This document shows positions 43,701 through 58,700 of a stretch of DNA of 64,000 nt, piece by piece (position 1 is the stretch's first letter; each line of letters opens with the position of its first letter). This DNA is from Paralichthys olivaceus (Eukaryota > Chordata > Actinopteri > Pleuronectiformes > Paralichthyidae), in the NCBI RefSeq assembly GCF_024713975.1, contig NC_091113.1:8320501-8384500 (forward strand), given 5' to 3'. Made by a program: the position numbers and the translations under genes. The notes below the pieces were generated by a model. That model made no database searches and was not told the DNA's origin. It saw only the letters and a program-made list of their open reading frames with translations.

Positions 43701-46700
43701 TGACATAAATTAAAATCAGCTCCGGGTGAGTTTGGGTCTGGAACTTGTTTCTTTCATCCACTTTTGGTCTCTCTCTGTTTTCACTCATTTGCTTGTTTGA
43801 ACATTCTGCAACTAATAATTATTTCCATTAAAAGGCAATCTATAATTTTGTTATGCTCAATAAATCAATTAAAATGTCAGAACCAAGTCAAAAACTACAA
43901 ATAATAGTATTTATGTATATACAGTACTTTTCTTCTTTTCGACCACTAAAAGTACCTTAAAGTACCGTTCACACACGATATATATATATACAGTATATTA
44001 TGCATATGCATGTACAATTTTCTATGTATTTCTCTAGATATAGCCTATTCTATAATTCACACACTGTTGGCAGAGCCGTCAGGGGGAATCTGGGGATCAG
44101 TGTCTTGCTAGGGACCCTTGCATACTGGAGGAACTGGGGATCAAACCTCAGACCTCCTGGTTAGTGGATGGCCCTCTGTACCTCACAGTCGCCCCTGGAT
44201 ATAAACTTGTCTTCACAATTTTCCCAGAAGCCAAGTTGACGTCTTCAGATATTTCATCTGAAGAAGACTCAAAAACCAAGAGGTACTGAATTTACGCGAC
44301 AGAGTCTGAAAGAAGAATCTCCAAAAACATAAATATTGATCATCTTTGTTAAATCAACTCATTATCTCAAGCCTCCCCCTGTCACTTCATCACTTTGTCT
44401 TTCTGCCTTTTCATCCCTCTCTCTTTCTTTCCCTCCCTCTGTCTCTCTGGCCCCTCCAGAGTAAAAGTCAAACCAGATCAAAGGGAAATGAGAGACTTTG
44501 AGAATCACTGAGCGAGAGGGATTTAACACCAGGAACCTCTCTGCTTTCTCTTCGCCTCAACTCTGACAGCCTGCGACACTATAACTAAACTCCATGGAAT
44601 ACCAGTGGCTGCGACTTTATCACCCTGCGATATTTGGACACACTGTTGTCTTTCATCCTCTCGGTCTCCCCTCCCACTGCAAGCCTGGCTCCGCTTTTCA
44701 TTATTTATGTGGTGGTTGGTATTGTAGAATTGAAGTCTCGCTCGGATGACGCTGGCTCCTGGGTTAACCTCGTTATTTTATGGGACTGTGCACAACTGTC
44801 AACAAGCATATGCTTTTATAGGACACAAAAGAACCATGAAAGCAGTTGACATCACAATAACAGTGTGAAGGTGGAGCAAACGACATCATCACCCTGGTTT
44901 GGCTGCAGCGGTGGGTAAAAGCAGAGGAGCTGCAGCGAGCAACATCATAAAATAAATTGTTTCCAACTAAGCGATCATGGGCCGCACTCACCATGACCAT
45001 CCTGCAGGAGTTGTGACGTGGCGCCGTGCGGAACGACGCCCCCCTGGATGCGACGTGGGCATGTGGCGGAGGGTCTCTGTGAGGTGGAGGCACCAGAGGT
45101 CTCAGCTGCCCGGGGCCGGGGGTCAGGGACACGGTGAGAGCCAGGGGGACGGGGTGGCTGAGGTGAACTGGAGGGCACTGGGGCAGCCGGCGCAGGTTGT
45201 GGGAGGGGTAAGGTGCTGGGAGCGCCGCCTCCGGCCCCCGGTGAGGAGGCTGCAGAGAGATGAAACACAGAAGGAGTCAGTCAGAGGAGAATCCGACTGC
45301 TTCTTATCAGAAACAGTCATGTTAACCTCCTCCTCTTCCTCCGCTGTTCTTCCTGATGCTGTCAAGGAGGCATAAATCAAACGCTCCCTAAATGCTCACG
45401 ATTCCCCAAGTCCTCCCTGAGTAACCTATCAAAGTAAAACACCAGGACTGTGCCATGAGCTGAAGAAGGCATACAAACTCCCACTGAAACGGATCAGACA
45501 TAACACTGAGCCAAAAAAATCTCCCTGGTATTTAGACCCAGCCAGATGTGCACAGCCCAAAAAAACTAAACAAAACACACATGCAGCATTTTAACACAGA
45601 TCCCAACAACTGGAAAATGACCTCACCTGCACTGTGCTCACATCAAACAGCCTTACATCCTTTCTCTTCTTACCACTGACCCCAAATGAAAACCACATGC
45701 CACTGACTGAAAACACCAATCCCATGGTCCCGCACCCCAGCCGGCCTTTCGCTCGTGTGCCACCCCGCAGCAGAAATTTCAGTTCAGTTGCAGCTCATCT
45801 CATTTCAGCACAAACCTCACTCAATCGATCACAGGTCACTTCCCATTACAAAGTATGTCAGGGCAGTAATGGAGTAGTTAAGGCGCACAGTGATGCGGGC
45901 ACACGAGCCATTAAAGCAACGTTCCTCTGCTCTGTCGTGCAATTATCAGTGACAGGATGATTTTATATCTCAAGTAATCTTGTGGGGGGAAAAGGCGCAG
46001 ATTTACCACATTCTCCTTTAACAGGCAGCTGTTAATGAACAGAAATGTATTCAAGTGTCACAGAACACACGGCTCGGCACGGCTCCGCTATCACCACTTC
46101 CTCCACATGTCCACACAGAGGTGGATGATTTAATTGGATTTGAATGAGCTGCCGCTTGTGAGAAAACAACGCGTCAATCCTGCCGAGAAAGATTTGTGCT
46201 GCAGAAACAGCTGCGACATTCAAGAAAGAACACATCCGCTGGTGCTCCCCCCCCCGTGTGTTTGAGCCCCACATATTGTACAAAAGTCCCTCTCAAGCAA
46301 AGACGTGTGATCTGTAGTGACCTTAAAGATGGCGGTGCTGTACGTCAGCGGCGGGGCCGGTCCTGACGCGGGTGTCGTGCTCGCTGATGGAGGCTGGTCC
46401 GGAGCAGATGATCCGCCGACTGCTGCACTCACCGATCTAGAATAGAAAGTAGAATCATAAATTGCTAATTGCAAACTTTATCACATTAGTAATACATCAG
46501 TTACAAAGCTAATTTATTTCAAATTATAAAATCAAAACAAATTATTCACAGTAATTGACTTCACAGTGTGACCAGCTGTAAAAATGCTACCGCTCAGCAG
46601 TATCCATCAAAGCTTTAATTTTTTTTTGCATTTTCACTGCAACATTAAAATATAAAACTTCATGCTGTGTGAAAAATCACCTGAGCTTCTCGAGTGGGTT

Positions 46701-49700
46701 CTTTTTGCTGGTGAGGAGGAGGCCGAGGAGAGTTTTTCTCTTGATGCAGACGATCAGACCAGCGCCCAGGACAGTGAGCAGAGCCACCAGGATGCCAACT
46801 GTCAGACTCCCACTGTCTGTGTAGAAATACACAAAGAAATCTCTATAAACAGATTCTGCATGTGAATGTGCAGCATGTATAAGGTTCTGGTTTCTAGTTT
46901 TACCAATCACGTTGCCCGGAGGTAAACAGTCCATGCGGAAAGCAAACTAGGCGGAACACTTTGACCAAAATGAATCGGCTATCAGCTTTTTTAACTTATC
47001 TGCGTTCGAATGCAGATAGACGTTAATAGAGATTAAAAATATCATCTGAACCTAAAACGCCTTCCACAAATACAAAAGTATCATTGTTTGTGATTTGTGT
47101 GGAGAAAGATTTGAAACGTGCTGAAAGACAAACAGCTGAAAGAAAATGGATTCAGTCTTTAATGTTGTGCTCTCTGATCTTTAACTTTGAGGATTCTTCC
47201 AAGTATTATCCTCCTTAAAACTCAAAAAAATGCCGAAGGATTTCTCAGATTTAGTTTGACTCTGGGGTCAGAGATATATCATTGTTGAAACACTCAATCA
47301 TTCTGCGCCAAAGACCTGCACGACCCCCACTACAATAAATCAGCCATCTGATGTACTTTACCTGCTAATCTGATGGGGCCACTGTCCAAGCTCCCTCCGA
47401 AACCCGCCTTGTCACAGAATGGAGGCGCCCAGTGAGCCTCGCAGTGACAGTTCTTGTTGTTGTTGCACACCTGGAGTATATAAAAGGGACAAATAATATA
47501 TATTATATAATGTGTCAATACACCACAAGTTCAGACTACACGATTTCCTTACGGGGCCCAAAAAGTTACAGCACACAAATACAAAAGCAGCAAACAGGGG
47601 CCGGAATAAGTGAAAGATAAAGGATGAATGGACGGTTCTGTTTAAGAAACTGGACACAGACTTGAGTGACTTCACTCAGGCCACAACAAATTATCATTTC
47701 TAAAATTATTGATAATTTTTTCTGAAGTGTTATAACATAATATAAAAAATGTGACTGCCACAACCTCCAAGAGCCAAAAAAAAGAAGCTGGAATCAGTGA
47801 ATGTTTGATCGATGACTTTTGCTCCAGAAACAGTGAACTGATTTTGAATATTATTGTAAGTTCAATTTCTGCCTGTGTTGTTTCAGCTCTACGCGCCACA
47901 GTTGATAAATACTCGTGATGCAGAGCACAGGACTGGTCTAAGTCTAAGAGGATTCCCCTGCAGGGTAATATGGAGCAGGTGAGGGCCTCTTTCCAAGGCA
48001 ACATCTTGATCTAATCTGTGCATGTGGGGGTGCTCTGGACTCCACGAGGAGCAACATCATTTTATTTCCGCGAGTAAAACAGTCATCTGAGCCTCGCGGA
48101 TGCGTCTTAATTGGAGCTAAACAAACAAATATAAGCGTTTAATAACTGGAGACGTTTAATTTTAGGAGAGTGTTAAAAAGGTTTCCTCTGCAGCTTTGAT
48201 GAAGGAAAAAAAAAACTTTAAGCAGTCGCAGTTGAAGCCGCTGGGAGCTGCCAGTGAATTTAAGGCTAATGCTGCAAAAGCCACATATTTAATCTCAAAC
48301 AGGACCACCCGTAGATGCGTTTAAGAAAAATCCGTGGCTCCAACAGCTCAAAGTCAAACTGGGTGTCACTGCAGCCAGCGTTTAGCCAAACAAAGCGTGG
48401 CCTTCATATTTCAACATAGTTTTTTGGGACAAGGACGACTGCCTGAGAGTATGATGAATGGCACTTAGGCCTGAACATAAATAAAGCCATTATAGCTAAT
48501 TGATTGAACCTTTCAACATTCAGGATGATTGATTACTGGGCACTGTACAGGCTCCCTGCCCACCCTATACCCAGGAATTTCTAACATATTACAGCCAAAA
48601 TGAGCTTCTGTATGAAAGGGGAGGAATGGAGATATTAAACAACCAAACTGGGTGTGGGGGGGTGTGGTTTGAGATAGACACCCGTCACATTTGTTCTTCA
48701 CAGCACTGAAACAGAACGAGAGGCACTGCACTCACCCCTCGACCGCTGCACTTGGCGGAGCACTCGTGAACGCCGAAAACGCTGACGTTCTGACACCGAC
48801 GATTCAGACACATCTGAGACAGACAAAGACATTAAACATTGACAGGTTCAGCTCAAAGAGCGTGTCAGTAATATTCTCAGGCCTTTAATGTTTTAAGAGG
48901 AAACGCGGATCCAATTCACCAGCTCTTTTCATTTTCCCCTCGCAGGCCACTTTAGGTATAAAACAGCACAGCATGGAAGACAGTGGGTTTTTTCAGGAAT
49001 ATAGTAAAGCAGATTTTTTTAAAGTTATTATAACGCTCCTTCAAGACACCCAAAGGTATCCATGCTGTGTGTGCGTGTGTGTGTGAGAAGATGAGCTTGG
49101 CAGCAGAGGAGACACCAGAGTGCCAGTGCACTTGACAGATGAGGGGGAGGCTGGATCCTCATTAAGAGAAGTAAATTAGACTAAATGGAGAAACGGTATC
49201 ATTGAAGTGACCAGTGGCTAAATCGACGAGCAGCGGATGATGCCAAATAGAGTGACTAACGGCAGATGGGTTGAGTGTCTGAGTCTGGAATGACAAAAGG
49301 ACACACCCAGAAGAACCTCTCAGAACGTCTCTTTCATGGCCCGTCACCCTGCATCACTTTTTCCACTCTTTATTTCCCAGCATTTGTGCAATACTATAAT
49401 GTCAAGAAAATACTCCATTACAAATACAAATAAACCTTGTTTAAATTACCTACAAGATGAGATACACATATTAAGGTATACATCTATATATCGCTGATGC
49501 CTTAATGTATAAAAACGTCTAATGTTGTGGCTGAATGTTAAATGAGTATTATTAATAGCTCCACAACCTAAGCTACAAGGTTATATAAGTCTAACCATTT
49601 AAAATAATAAAAGAACTGAGATTGTGTTAAAAATTTATGAAATACAAATATCTGTTTTTCAACAAATTTTATAGATTTTATGTAGATTTTATAGTTTTTG

Positions 49701-52700
49701 AGATATGTACAATTTTCTTCTGCTCCTCTGCTGTTGCTAATTAGCACCACCACACGTTATCAACACGTTTTGCACGGCACATAATGTAACATAATGAAGT
49801 CATCATGAGCGTGCAATGTAATAAAGCCGAAGACAGAGACCTTAGATTTCTGGTGTAAAAATAATGATCTAGCTGTTATGGTTTTTATTTCAGGATGATT
49901 TAAACAGGATCATGCAAACAATAATTTCCCTCAGACAGTCAGGGACCGAGTTTAATTCATCTGAAGTTTATCAATGCATTAAATCTTACATACTGATTAT
50001 ATGTTTTCCATGTAAAATATGAATCCACAAAATGAAAAATAAATAATCGTAGGAAGAAGATTTTACTCTGAAATGTAGAACAGTAGATGTATTGACAAGC
50101 ATTAAATTAACAGTTGCATGCTGGTCTAATGTATGTGCTGTACGTGTGTGTGTGTTTAATCAGCTCTCACCATTCCACCTCCACACTTTGTGCCCGTCAG
50201 CACCAGGCCGGGGTCGGGCATGTCATCCCCCAGGTAGACGTGCGTGCCCCGGCACAGTATCCTTCCCCCCTCCTGCAAGGGTATGTTTGTCTCTATGGAA
50301 ACAGCATTGGTGCCAATTACTGGGCGGTTAGCTCCTCCTTGACACTGGATTTTGCCGCATTTAGCATCTCTGGAAACAGGGAGAATAACAATGTGGTAAT
50401 TGAATAACATTTCGCTGTTTCCCAAAATGCATGTATATGAAATTATTTTTTACTCTCACTCTTTTCTGTCCAATTAAGTGAAAACGCAGAGGAGGCAGCT
50501 TGTTTGTTGTTCTCAGAGCACAACCTGAGAGATTTTCCAACTTGCTCCACAACACCAAGTGACTCTGTAACCTGCAATCAGCACTGCAGCTACTGATCAT
50601 CTTCATTATTTCATGTGTCGAGGATTTTTTGGGGGGATTAATAGTTTAGTCTGTCAAAAAGGCCATTCCAAGTTGGCAGAGCCTGATGTGGTTTTATGCA
50701 GGAAAGAGTCCATTAGCTTGGAAATGTGCAGTTTAAAATGACGTAATTAAAGAAACATGAAACTAATTCTCATATTTCAAAGTAATGTAACGTCCATCAT
50801 GATGTTTCAGCATCAAATAGCTAATTAAAACTAAACTTAGAGGAGGCTGGATTTATGACCTTTGGCGTGGATTCACAATGTTGTGGCGCTGTCATGTCGT
50901 CTGCTTTATATACAGTCTTCGGTTTCGATGGCGACACAAGGACATACCGTGCTTCACATTTGGCAAAGGAGCCTTTGGAGTCCTTCCCACAGTTGCCGTA
51001 AGGGTCCCCTGCTGAGTTGACCTTTTCAAAGCAGATGCCCGGAGCTGGTTTGGCCCCTACAACACACAATTAAAGCTATTTTAAACATGGCCGCCGTTAT
51101 TGAACAACTTGCATGAGCCAGCGACCTGGCCTTCCTCGTGTACCTGGCCCCCACAGTGTGATGCACTGCTGCTCATGGGTCTGGCAGATGCCGTTGTAAC
51201 AGTATCCGTCCACGTTGTGGCAGGCGTGGCCGTCGTGCAGGTAGACATTGGAGGGGCAGTGAGGGCCGGAACCGGTGCAGAACTCAGGCAGGTCACAGGA
51301 GTTACTGGACTCACGGCAGGGAGTGCCCGCCAGTTTGAGCTACACTCAGAAATACACAGACACGAAGGAAGCTTAGACAAATATACAGTGAGATCAAAAG
51401 GAGAGGTATCTGTGAAATTTCATTATTGCTGCTGATTTAAGATTCAGTTTAATCAGGGACAATGTCCGTCATTTCTTACCTGGCAGTCCTGGCAGCACTG
51501 TCCGTGTGCACAGACTGCATCCCCCTTCAGAGTGCAGGTAGTGGCGTTGCAGCAGGGATTCATACATTCCTTCAGATGAGAAGAATGGAGAGAGAAAAAA
51601 AGTCAAGAACGAAAGTGAATCTAAGTGAGGGGGAATGAAAAGTAAAGAAAATTTTACTCAACATAAAGTGATGGTATTTCACCTCGGAGCAAAAGCTCAG
51701 ACCGTGTTATCAGAAGGAATGCAAACCTAGCAGGAGCGTGTTCTGCAGCAACTTAAAAAAAAACCTGGCAGAGGAAAGGAAACAGCAGTTTCTAGTTCTC
51801 TAAAAACAACAACGTTTCCATCTGACAGGATTTACAAGCTCATTCAAACCCCCTGTAGCCGTGAGCAGGATGGTGAAGGAAACGAGCAGAAGAGGAAAGA
51901 AAAGGGCATAAAATCCCTTTTATAAGTAAGCAGAATATTGTGTAACTGAGATATTGTGAGTATTAAATAATAGATGGTTAGGTAAGCAGAAGATTTTTTT
52001 TAAGCCACCACGTCACAAACTACCTTACCTGAGAACGTGTAAACAGAATGGATATAACTAATGAAAATTCTGAAATACAATATGAGAAACCAGATTGTGT
52101 AAATGTTGATGTTCAAATCCTAAAGTATCTAGAAAGAAGAATCAAATTCAATACAATAGTGACAATAGACAGAAGTTAGTAAGTGTAGCCTGCTAGCTTT
52201 TCCAGGATTACTAAACCAAGCTACCCAGAAAATGCACTTGCTTCTTACTTTGTGAGTATTTTTTTGCAGTAGCAGGATTTTATCTGTGGATGTGGATTTA
52301 ATTTGTGTATTTGCAGTGTTGCGAAGTCATTTTGTTTCATCTAAATAGTTCTCTGGAATATTTGTGTGACAATCAGCCTTTCACAGCTGTTTCTTTTAAA
52401 CATGAGCCAAAACACAGAATATCTCTAAGACAAATCAACACCTTGAAGTTTAATATTAAATGTGAGAGGTGACTGAAACAAGATGCACCAGATATTCTTG
52501 TCCTGTTTGTGATGTAGAGGGAGACAAACTGTATCTGAATCCATCCCTGTAACATTTGTCCTCCCTTCACCCATCTGGTTCATGTTAGCCATCATCGTGA
52601 GCCGTGCCCTGCACCAATCAGCAGCTCTTCAACTTGTGATACAGATGGAAGTGAGCACTCAATCAAGACTTAGGGTATTAAATGTGTATGTCTGCTTGTG

Positions 52701-55700
52701 CATGTATGATCTCACACAGAGGCAGCCTGACTGGACCCCGAGGCTCCGGCTCTCTCCCTCTTGCCATTAAGATCTGAACACACTGTACAGCTGAGTGAAG
52801 TAAGACTTGGGAGGAAGTAGATGGATGGAGCTGGCAGGGGACACTGGCTGACATGATGGCCCTTCCAGAACTTCTTTCAGCCTGAAAACCATTAAGGGCC
52901 TTTCCCAGGGTCCCTGGGGCCAAAGGAGGCGGAGGAGTCGCAATGAAAAGAAGTAGCCTGTGATTGTGAGGAATAGGACCCAGGCGGTTTTTTTTTAATG
53001 AGGATTTTTAATGGTGGAGAGAGGTGCTGTCTGAGCACTCTGATCTGGCTGGGGTTGGCCCGTCGCTGCTCGGCTCTGTGGAGAGCGTTATTATGGCTGC
53101 TGGCTCCGGCCTGCGGAGCTTGTGTCAGTGCTTTGTTTTGAGGGACAAGGCCACTTTCAGTCTGACCCTGGCTGACGCATGAACAGCTCACAGACAGAGC
53201 CAGGCATCAAGGTGTAAACAAATGGCGAAAAAAAGAACAAAGCGCTCACTTACGTAGGCCATTACGCAATTCAAAATATCCTTCCAAATCATAATGGATG
53301 TCTCCTTCATACTTTATACTTCTGCCCACGTCCGCCTGCCTCTGCTGATTGTCAGCTGCATCATGATTAACCGTTTTATCATCATGCATTCGGAGCTGTT
53401 GGCAACATGTGCCAACATTACATATGTGCATGCCGATGCACATTGGTTTAAATAATTCACCAGTTGACAGGGTGAAGCTGTCAGCGATGTTTTCCACTCA
53501 GTGAATTGTAACACGATCAGACAACATCCCTCCTCACAAACACCTCCTCAGTGTGGAGAATGCATAAATGTACGCCCTTATCTTTAAGGTCATTTTCTGA
53601 ACACTGTGTTTGTACTGCGAGAGCTCAGTGCCGTCAGCTTTGAAAATGTTTGTGCCACTCTACAGGCTACATCCATGCTAGTACTTTTTCATTTGAAAAG
53701 CATTTTGGTATTAGTTTTAATCCCCCTCCTTACAAACATGCATATGTGTGCTGGTGTAAACAGGAAGGCATGCACGTCCTGCGAGACACAGTTTGTCTTA
53801 TGCATGTTTGCAGTTATGTGGTCAAATATATAGTTTAACTGCACAACAGCTGTTGGCAAAGAAAATAGGCTCAGCAATGCCTGTAATTCATTATCCATGT
53901 TGCATCCTAGACTGGTAGCTAATGCTAACACCAGTTTTGTTCCACAAAGTGTCATGTTATAGGAATCTGATGAATCAGCAAAGGCTATGTTGTGACTGAA
54001 AAGACCAAGCATGCGGTCGTGAGAGTCTGTGTCATTGTTTCCAAACATGTCAGTTTCTGGCTGTCCAGACTGAGGGCTCGGTCACACGTACGCAAATGTG
54101 AAGCACACACCGCGAGTTGAACTCCACGTGAAGCCATGCTCCTAAATCGTGCTGATTGGAAGTGAGCAGGGAGCAGAGGCTGGTTTGTGTATGTGTGACT
54201 GTGCCCTAAAACGTTTAGTTTGAAAACTAAAATGGGTCCAACAGGGTTTCCAGTCTACTTTCTCACATATAATTTAAAATGATTTATGGGGAGTAGTTGT
54301 AGAGGAGATTAAAATGTTGGCAGTGAAAGAAGAATGCTGAAGAACTGCAGGGGGTCTGGAGATAAAAACACAGTTTGTTTACCCTGACCTATATCACGCT
54401 CTCACCTCCAGCTCCCCGCAGTCACACTCCTCCCCCTCCTCCACGTAGCCGTTGCCACATTTCTGCCCGCCATAGAGCACCTTGACCTCTGGCATGTTGA
54501 ACAGACACATCCCGACGCCTTTTTCAAAACTGGCTGTCAGGTCCTTCTTGCTGCAGCTGCTAAACACTGTCGGGAACGGATACCTGTGAGGTACAGAGAC
54601 AGTTTGTGAGTGACAAAAAAAACATAAAAACAGTGAGGGGGGGGGGATTGTGTGTTACCCACTAGGGCCCTCTTCAGTCTGATGTAATCAGAGCTAATTG
54701 CTGCTAATCACAAAATCAATTAAGCCCTCGAGATCGACAATCTCTCCAAAGCTCCATCAGCATGCAACAGCCCCAGCGACGACTCCTCCCTCCACGGAGA
54801 CAGAGAGAGAGAGAGAGACGGAGATCCGATAAGACATATTTTATGAGACAGGGAATCGTAAAAAACTCATAACAAAAAGTGCTTCCTTTGCAAGACTTGC
54901 AACACCCATAAATTTGGCCGAAACAGGGGATTGTGTGTTTTTAATATTGTTTTTGGAGCAGACGGAGAGGGTGGTCTGCTCGATGGGGAAAGCGCACAAC
55001 CCAGCTTTGTGTCTGCCAAAAGCTTTGTTACAGACCCCATGTGGCTTTATTGAGCTTTTCTGTGATAATATAGTACCTCAGATGACTGTATGCGTGCATG
55101 TGTGCGTGTGTGTGTGCAGATTGTATCTTGTGTGTCTCATCATAAAAAAACACCATATGAGATTTTTAATACCTGCACCCACCAGAAAATCCAACACGGC
55201 CAGAATGGGTGAATCTGTAATATGATATTCACACTTACATCACTTCTCATCTCTGTGAGCATCGATGACAACAAGTGGGAGATCCAGGACTACTAACATG
55301 TCCAAATGTTTTCTTTGAAAAAAATGTTGTGAAGTACGCCATCGATTGTGGTTTTACACTTCTCTACCTCTGCTGAGCCACTTGCCTGTCTGGGCCATGC
55401 AGGCTCAAATGCCTTTCCTAAGCGTGGGTCAGCGAGACTTTCCCTGTCGCAGCGGTGAGAGCTGCGAGCGCTGCTGCAGTCAGGATAATAAATAAACCGA
55501 GCATGCACCCGTCAACAGCACCCACAACCCTCCCAACAGATGGTTGTCAAGAGAAAGGGAAGTCCAGATAAGCACTGTCAACAGAGTGTAAATCAAACAT
55601 GTTCCACGTACTCACTGCATAATGTAGTTTCCAAAAGAATGACAGCGCTGGAAATTGACTAGTTCGTTTTCAGCCTTTGCCTCCAGCAAACATGTCAGGA

Positions 55701-58700
55701 TCGTACAAATCATTCAAGACGAAGACTTCGAGAGGAGCTTGTGCATAAGGTGCAGTTCATTTTCAGCCTGAGCTGCTTTGGCACAGAGGGGGTCACACGG
55801 CCGCGAAATTGTTCGTAGCGGCCTCGATAAATGCAACTCAATGAAGTATTTATGTGAGCGGAACCTGAGTTTAAACGTGGCGGAGTTTGTCGATTTGTTT
55901 TCAGCTGCGAGCCACGGACTGCACTGACATATGAGCTGTGAAATAACCGCTCTCTCTTTGGAGTCTTTCCTTTTTTCCGAGAAGGAGGCAGCAAACTGTT
56001 TTTCCCTGATTAGGTTTCACATCTAATATGGCTCTAAATATGTCATGACACTCTGTGAATGTTTTAACATGACCTCACTCTCAGCTTGCGTTTGATTTCC
56101 ATCATGTGCGGAGGCAGCTTACATCAACTCCTGCTGCTGACCTCCCTCCCCGACATTCACCACCACCCCAAACCCACAGCCCTGCTGCTCGTGAACGTCA
56201 ATACTATGCCGAGGTTGTTTTGGTTGAAGGCGGGGGTACCTGGAAAAAGATCTGGATTAAAGAAGAAGATCACTTTGGATTTGTGGTGAAATGAAATGTC
56301 ATAGGGAAAGAGCAAAAACAAAAGCTGCAATAACAGCAATAATTTCGGCCTGTTGTTCTCCTCCTCCTGGCACCTCGGGTGATCCCGCCACGATGCACAT
56401 CTGTCAGAGGCTGCTGTTCAAAAGTCAGGCCACTTCCTCGGCCACTGCTGTTGTTGATTTTCTCTTTGCCCCCTGAGTCCGGGCCAAAATTGCTTGCTCA
56501 TGTGGCACCCGCTCATTCGCTGCATTCATTCAATTTCCATGAACTCAGCCCTGCTCTTCAGTTACCAGCCCATGCAATGCATGACAAACACTCACATCCT
56601 TGTTTTTTTTCTTCTTTTCTGGTAACTCTGAGATACATGAGCAGCTCGGGATCCAGCTGTTCTTTATGAGAGACCATACAGAAATAATTGGTCTACCCTG
56701 CAACAGTCTTGGGGTGGGAGGAGGAATAATGACTGTGAAAAGGCAGAGGCTCCGATGAATTACAGTCAATGGCATTTCGCAGCTGCAGTCCCCTGGGCTA
56801 GTAAAGCTGTGCCAGGGCCGGTCGTGGTGTGCACATCTGGGGCTCATGGCGTGCTCAAGACACTCTAGACAACCACTCATCCCGAGGGAGTCTGGGCCCC
56901 CTCCTCAAAAGACCCAGTATGACCCAGTGACCTTCTCATCCTGCTCTGGGGTTTTTACAAAGGATGAGCCGTGTTCACCACCGGTCTCTAAAAAAATGCT
57001 CTTTGTTCTGTCCAACACTGCAGCATTGTTTTCCACCTGGTTGTGCTCCAGTGCCTTTACGGGATCAATTCATATCTGCCCCGTGTTCTTTTCTTCGTCT
57101 CTTACCCTCACTCTGTGTTTGACAGTTGGCTCCTGAGCCGCAGAGGTGCTGCAGTTGATGGTTGATAGAGTGTACAAAGCAATCACTGCGACTAAGCCGC
57201 AGCGACGGCCAAACAAGGCTTGAATGGATCAGTGGGAGGCCTGGTGATAAGAAACCATTCCCAGATCTATTACAGGCCTCTATGATCTCCCCCCTGGTAG
57301 TGATACTAAAGAGCTGGAGTCTTTCAAACATCTCACAGCCCCACTGCTTTGACAGGAGGGTAGATCAACTGTGAAAGGTAACCCACATTAAAGTAATCGT
57401 TAGTATAAACATAATCAAAGGATTAAATGCGCTCACAGCCAAGATAACGTATATTTCTGTCTGTCTCTACTACCCTCTGGCCTTGCACTCCGGAAAATCG
57501 CCGGATAATTGGGCTGTGACATTTTCCAAAGTTTACCTTTCACGTATGAAGAACATTCAGACATTTTCCAGGCAATTTATTAGGGGACTGGCAGGAAAAC
57601 GTCAGGAAAATATCCGGACTTATTCAGTGCATGAATGCTTTGGCCAGAGATCTTCCTGCACAGCTTGATGCCACTCACAGGAGCATGCAAAGTAAAAAAA
57701 TTTACACTTTATGAAGCAAAAGATTTGTGTTAGATCAAAAGTTTGTGCTACTAAACAGAAGCTGTCAGCACACTCTAGCTTCAGTTATAAAACAAGTGCT
57801 CGTTAAAATGTTGCACGACCGACGCATGGAGGCCACGTTCAAGAATGACATTGCTGCAAACCATAAATCCAAACATTATTTCACCAGCAATTAGACTGTG
57901 CTAAGCTGGGCAGAGCGCTCTCTCCTCCTCTGTACTTGTGGCTCAGATCACAGAGAACACACAGGAAACCCATCCAGCATTTCCCACACAGCCAGTTTAT
58001 GTCACATCCTTTCAACTATTAAATGCTGATCAGGCGATGAATCAGGTCTGCTGGCCTTTCCAATGACGCCTCTGCCAAAGCATTTTCCACCATTCTTAAA
58101 ATGGTGGGAACATTTCTTGAGAAAACACAAAACGTGACCCTCTCTTCATTTTGTTATCGCTGTTTTATCACATTTTGTAAGATGTGGATGTTCTGGCACA
58201 GATGCAGACCAAAGCTAACTCAACTTGACAGCTGTGTCCATGACAAATATTTCACACTTGCTTCACAACAGACCTCATATGAATTTTGTGCACAGTGAAA
58301 CCGAGCTCTGGGCAGTGACATTAGGTGATATGATCTGTTATGGCCTTTGGTGCCTGACAGTCTATCCTATGTTACTAAAAAGCCTTTTCCCATTGATTTC
58401 CCGATGGACCCAATTAAACAAGGCATACTACAGTGTTCCTGTTCTTCAGCAGGGCATGGGTCACATTTCCATGTCATGCCTTGGACTCAGATTCTGTGAT
58501 TCCTGATTATTTTATGACAAGGGAAATACATCATACATCTCTGTGATAAACTGTGCAGTCAGCACACAGGACCTGGAATCTGTCCATCAATGGAGCCGCT
58601 TGTGTGACTGACGGCAAGTGACTGTATTCATTGATGGCTATTTTTTCAAGAGAAAAGAAACATGATATCATGGGATTTGTAACCAATTCTAACTTTATAG

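Noticed and set aside
44975-45268. Second Pro/Ser/Ala-rich frame over the adam12 tail exon
   Set aside because: It is open only because the exon is GC-rich. The phase-0 frame fits both neighbouring exons and the ADAM12 family.
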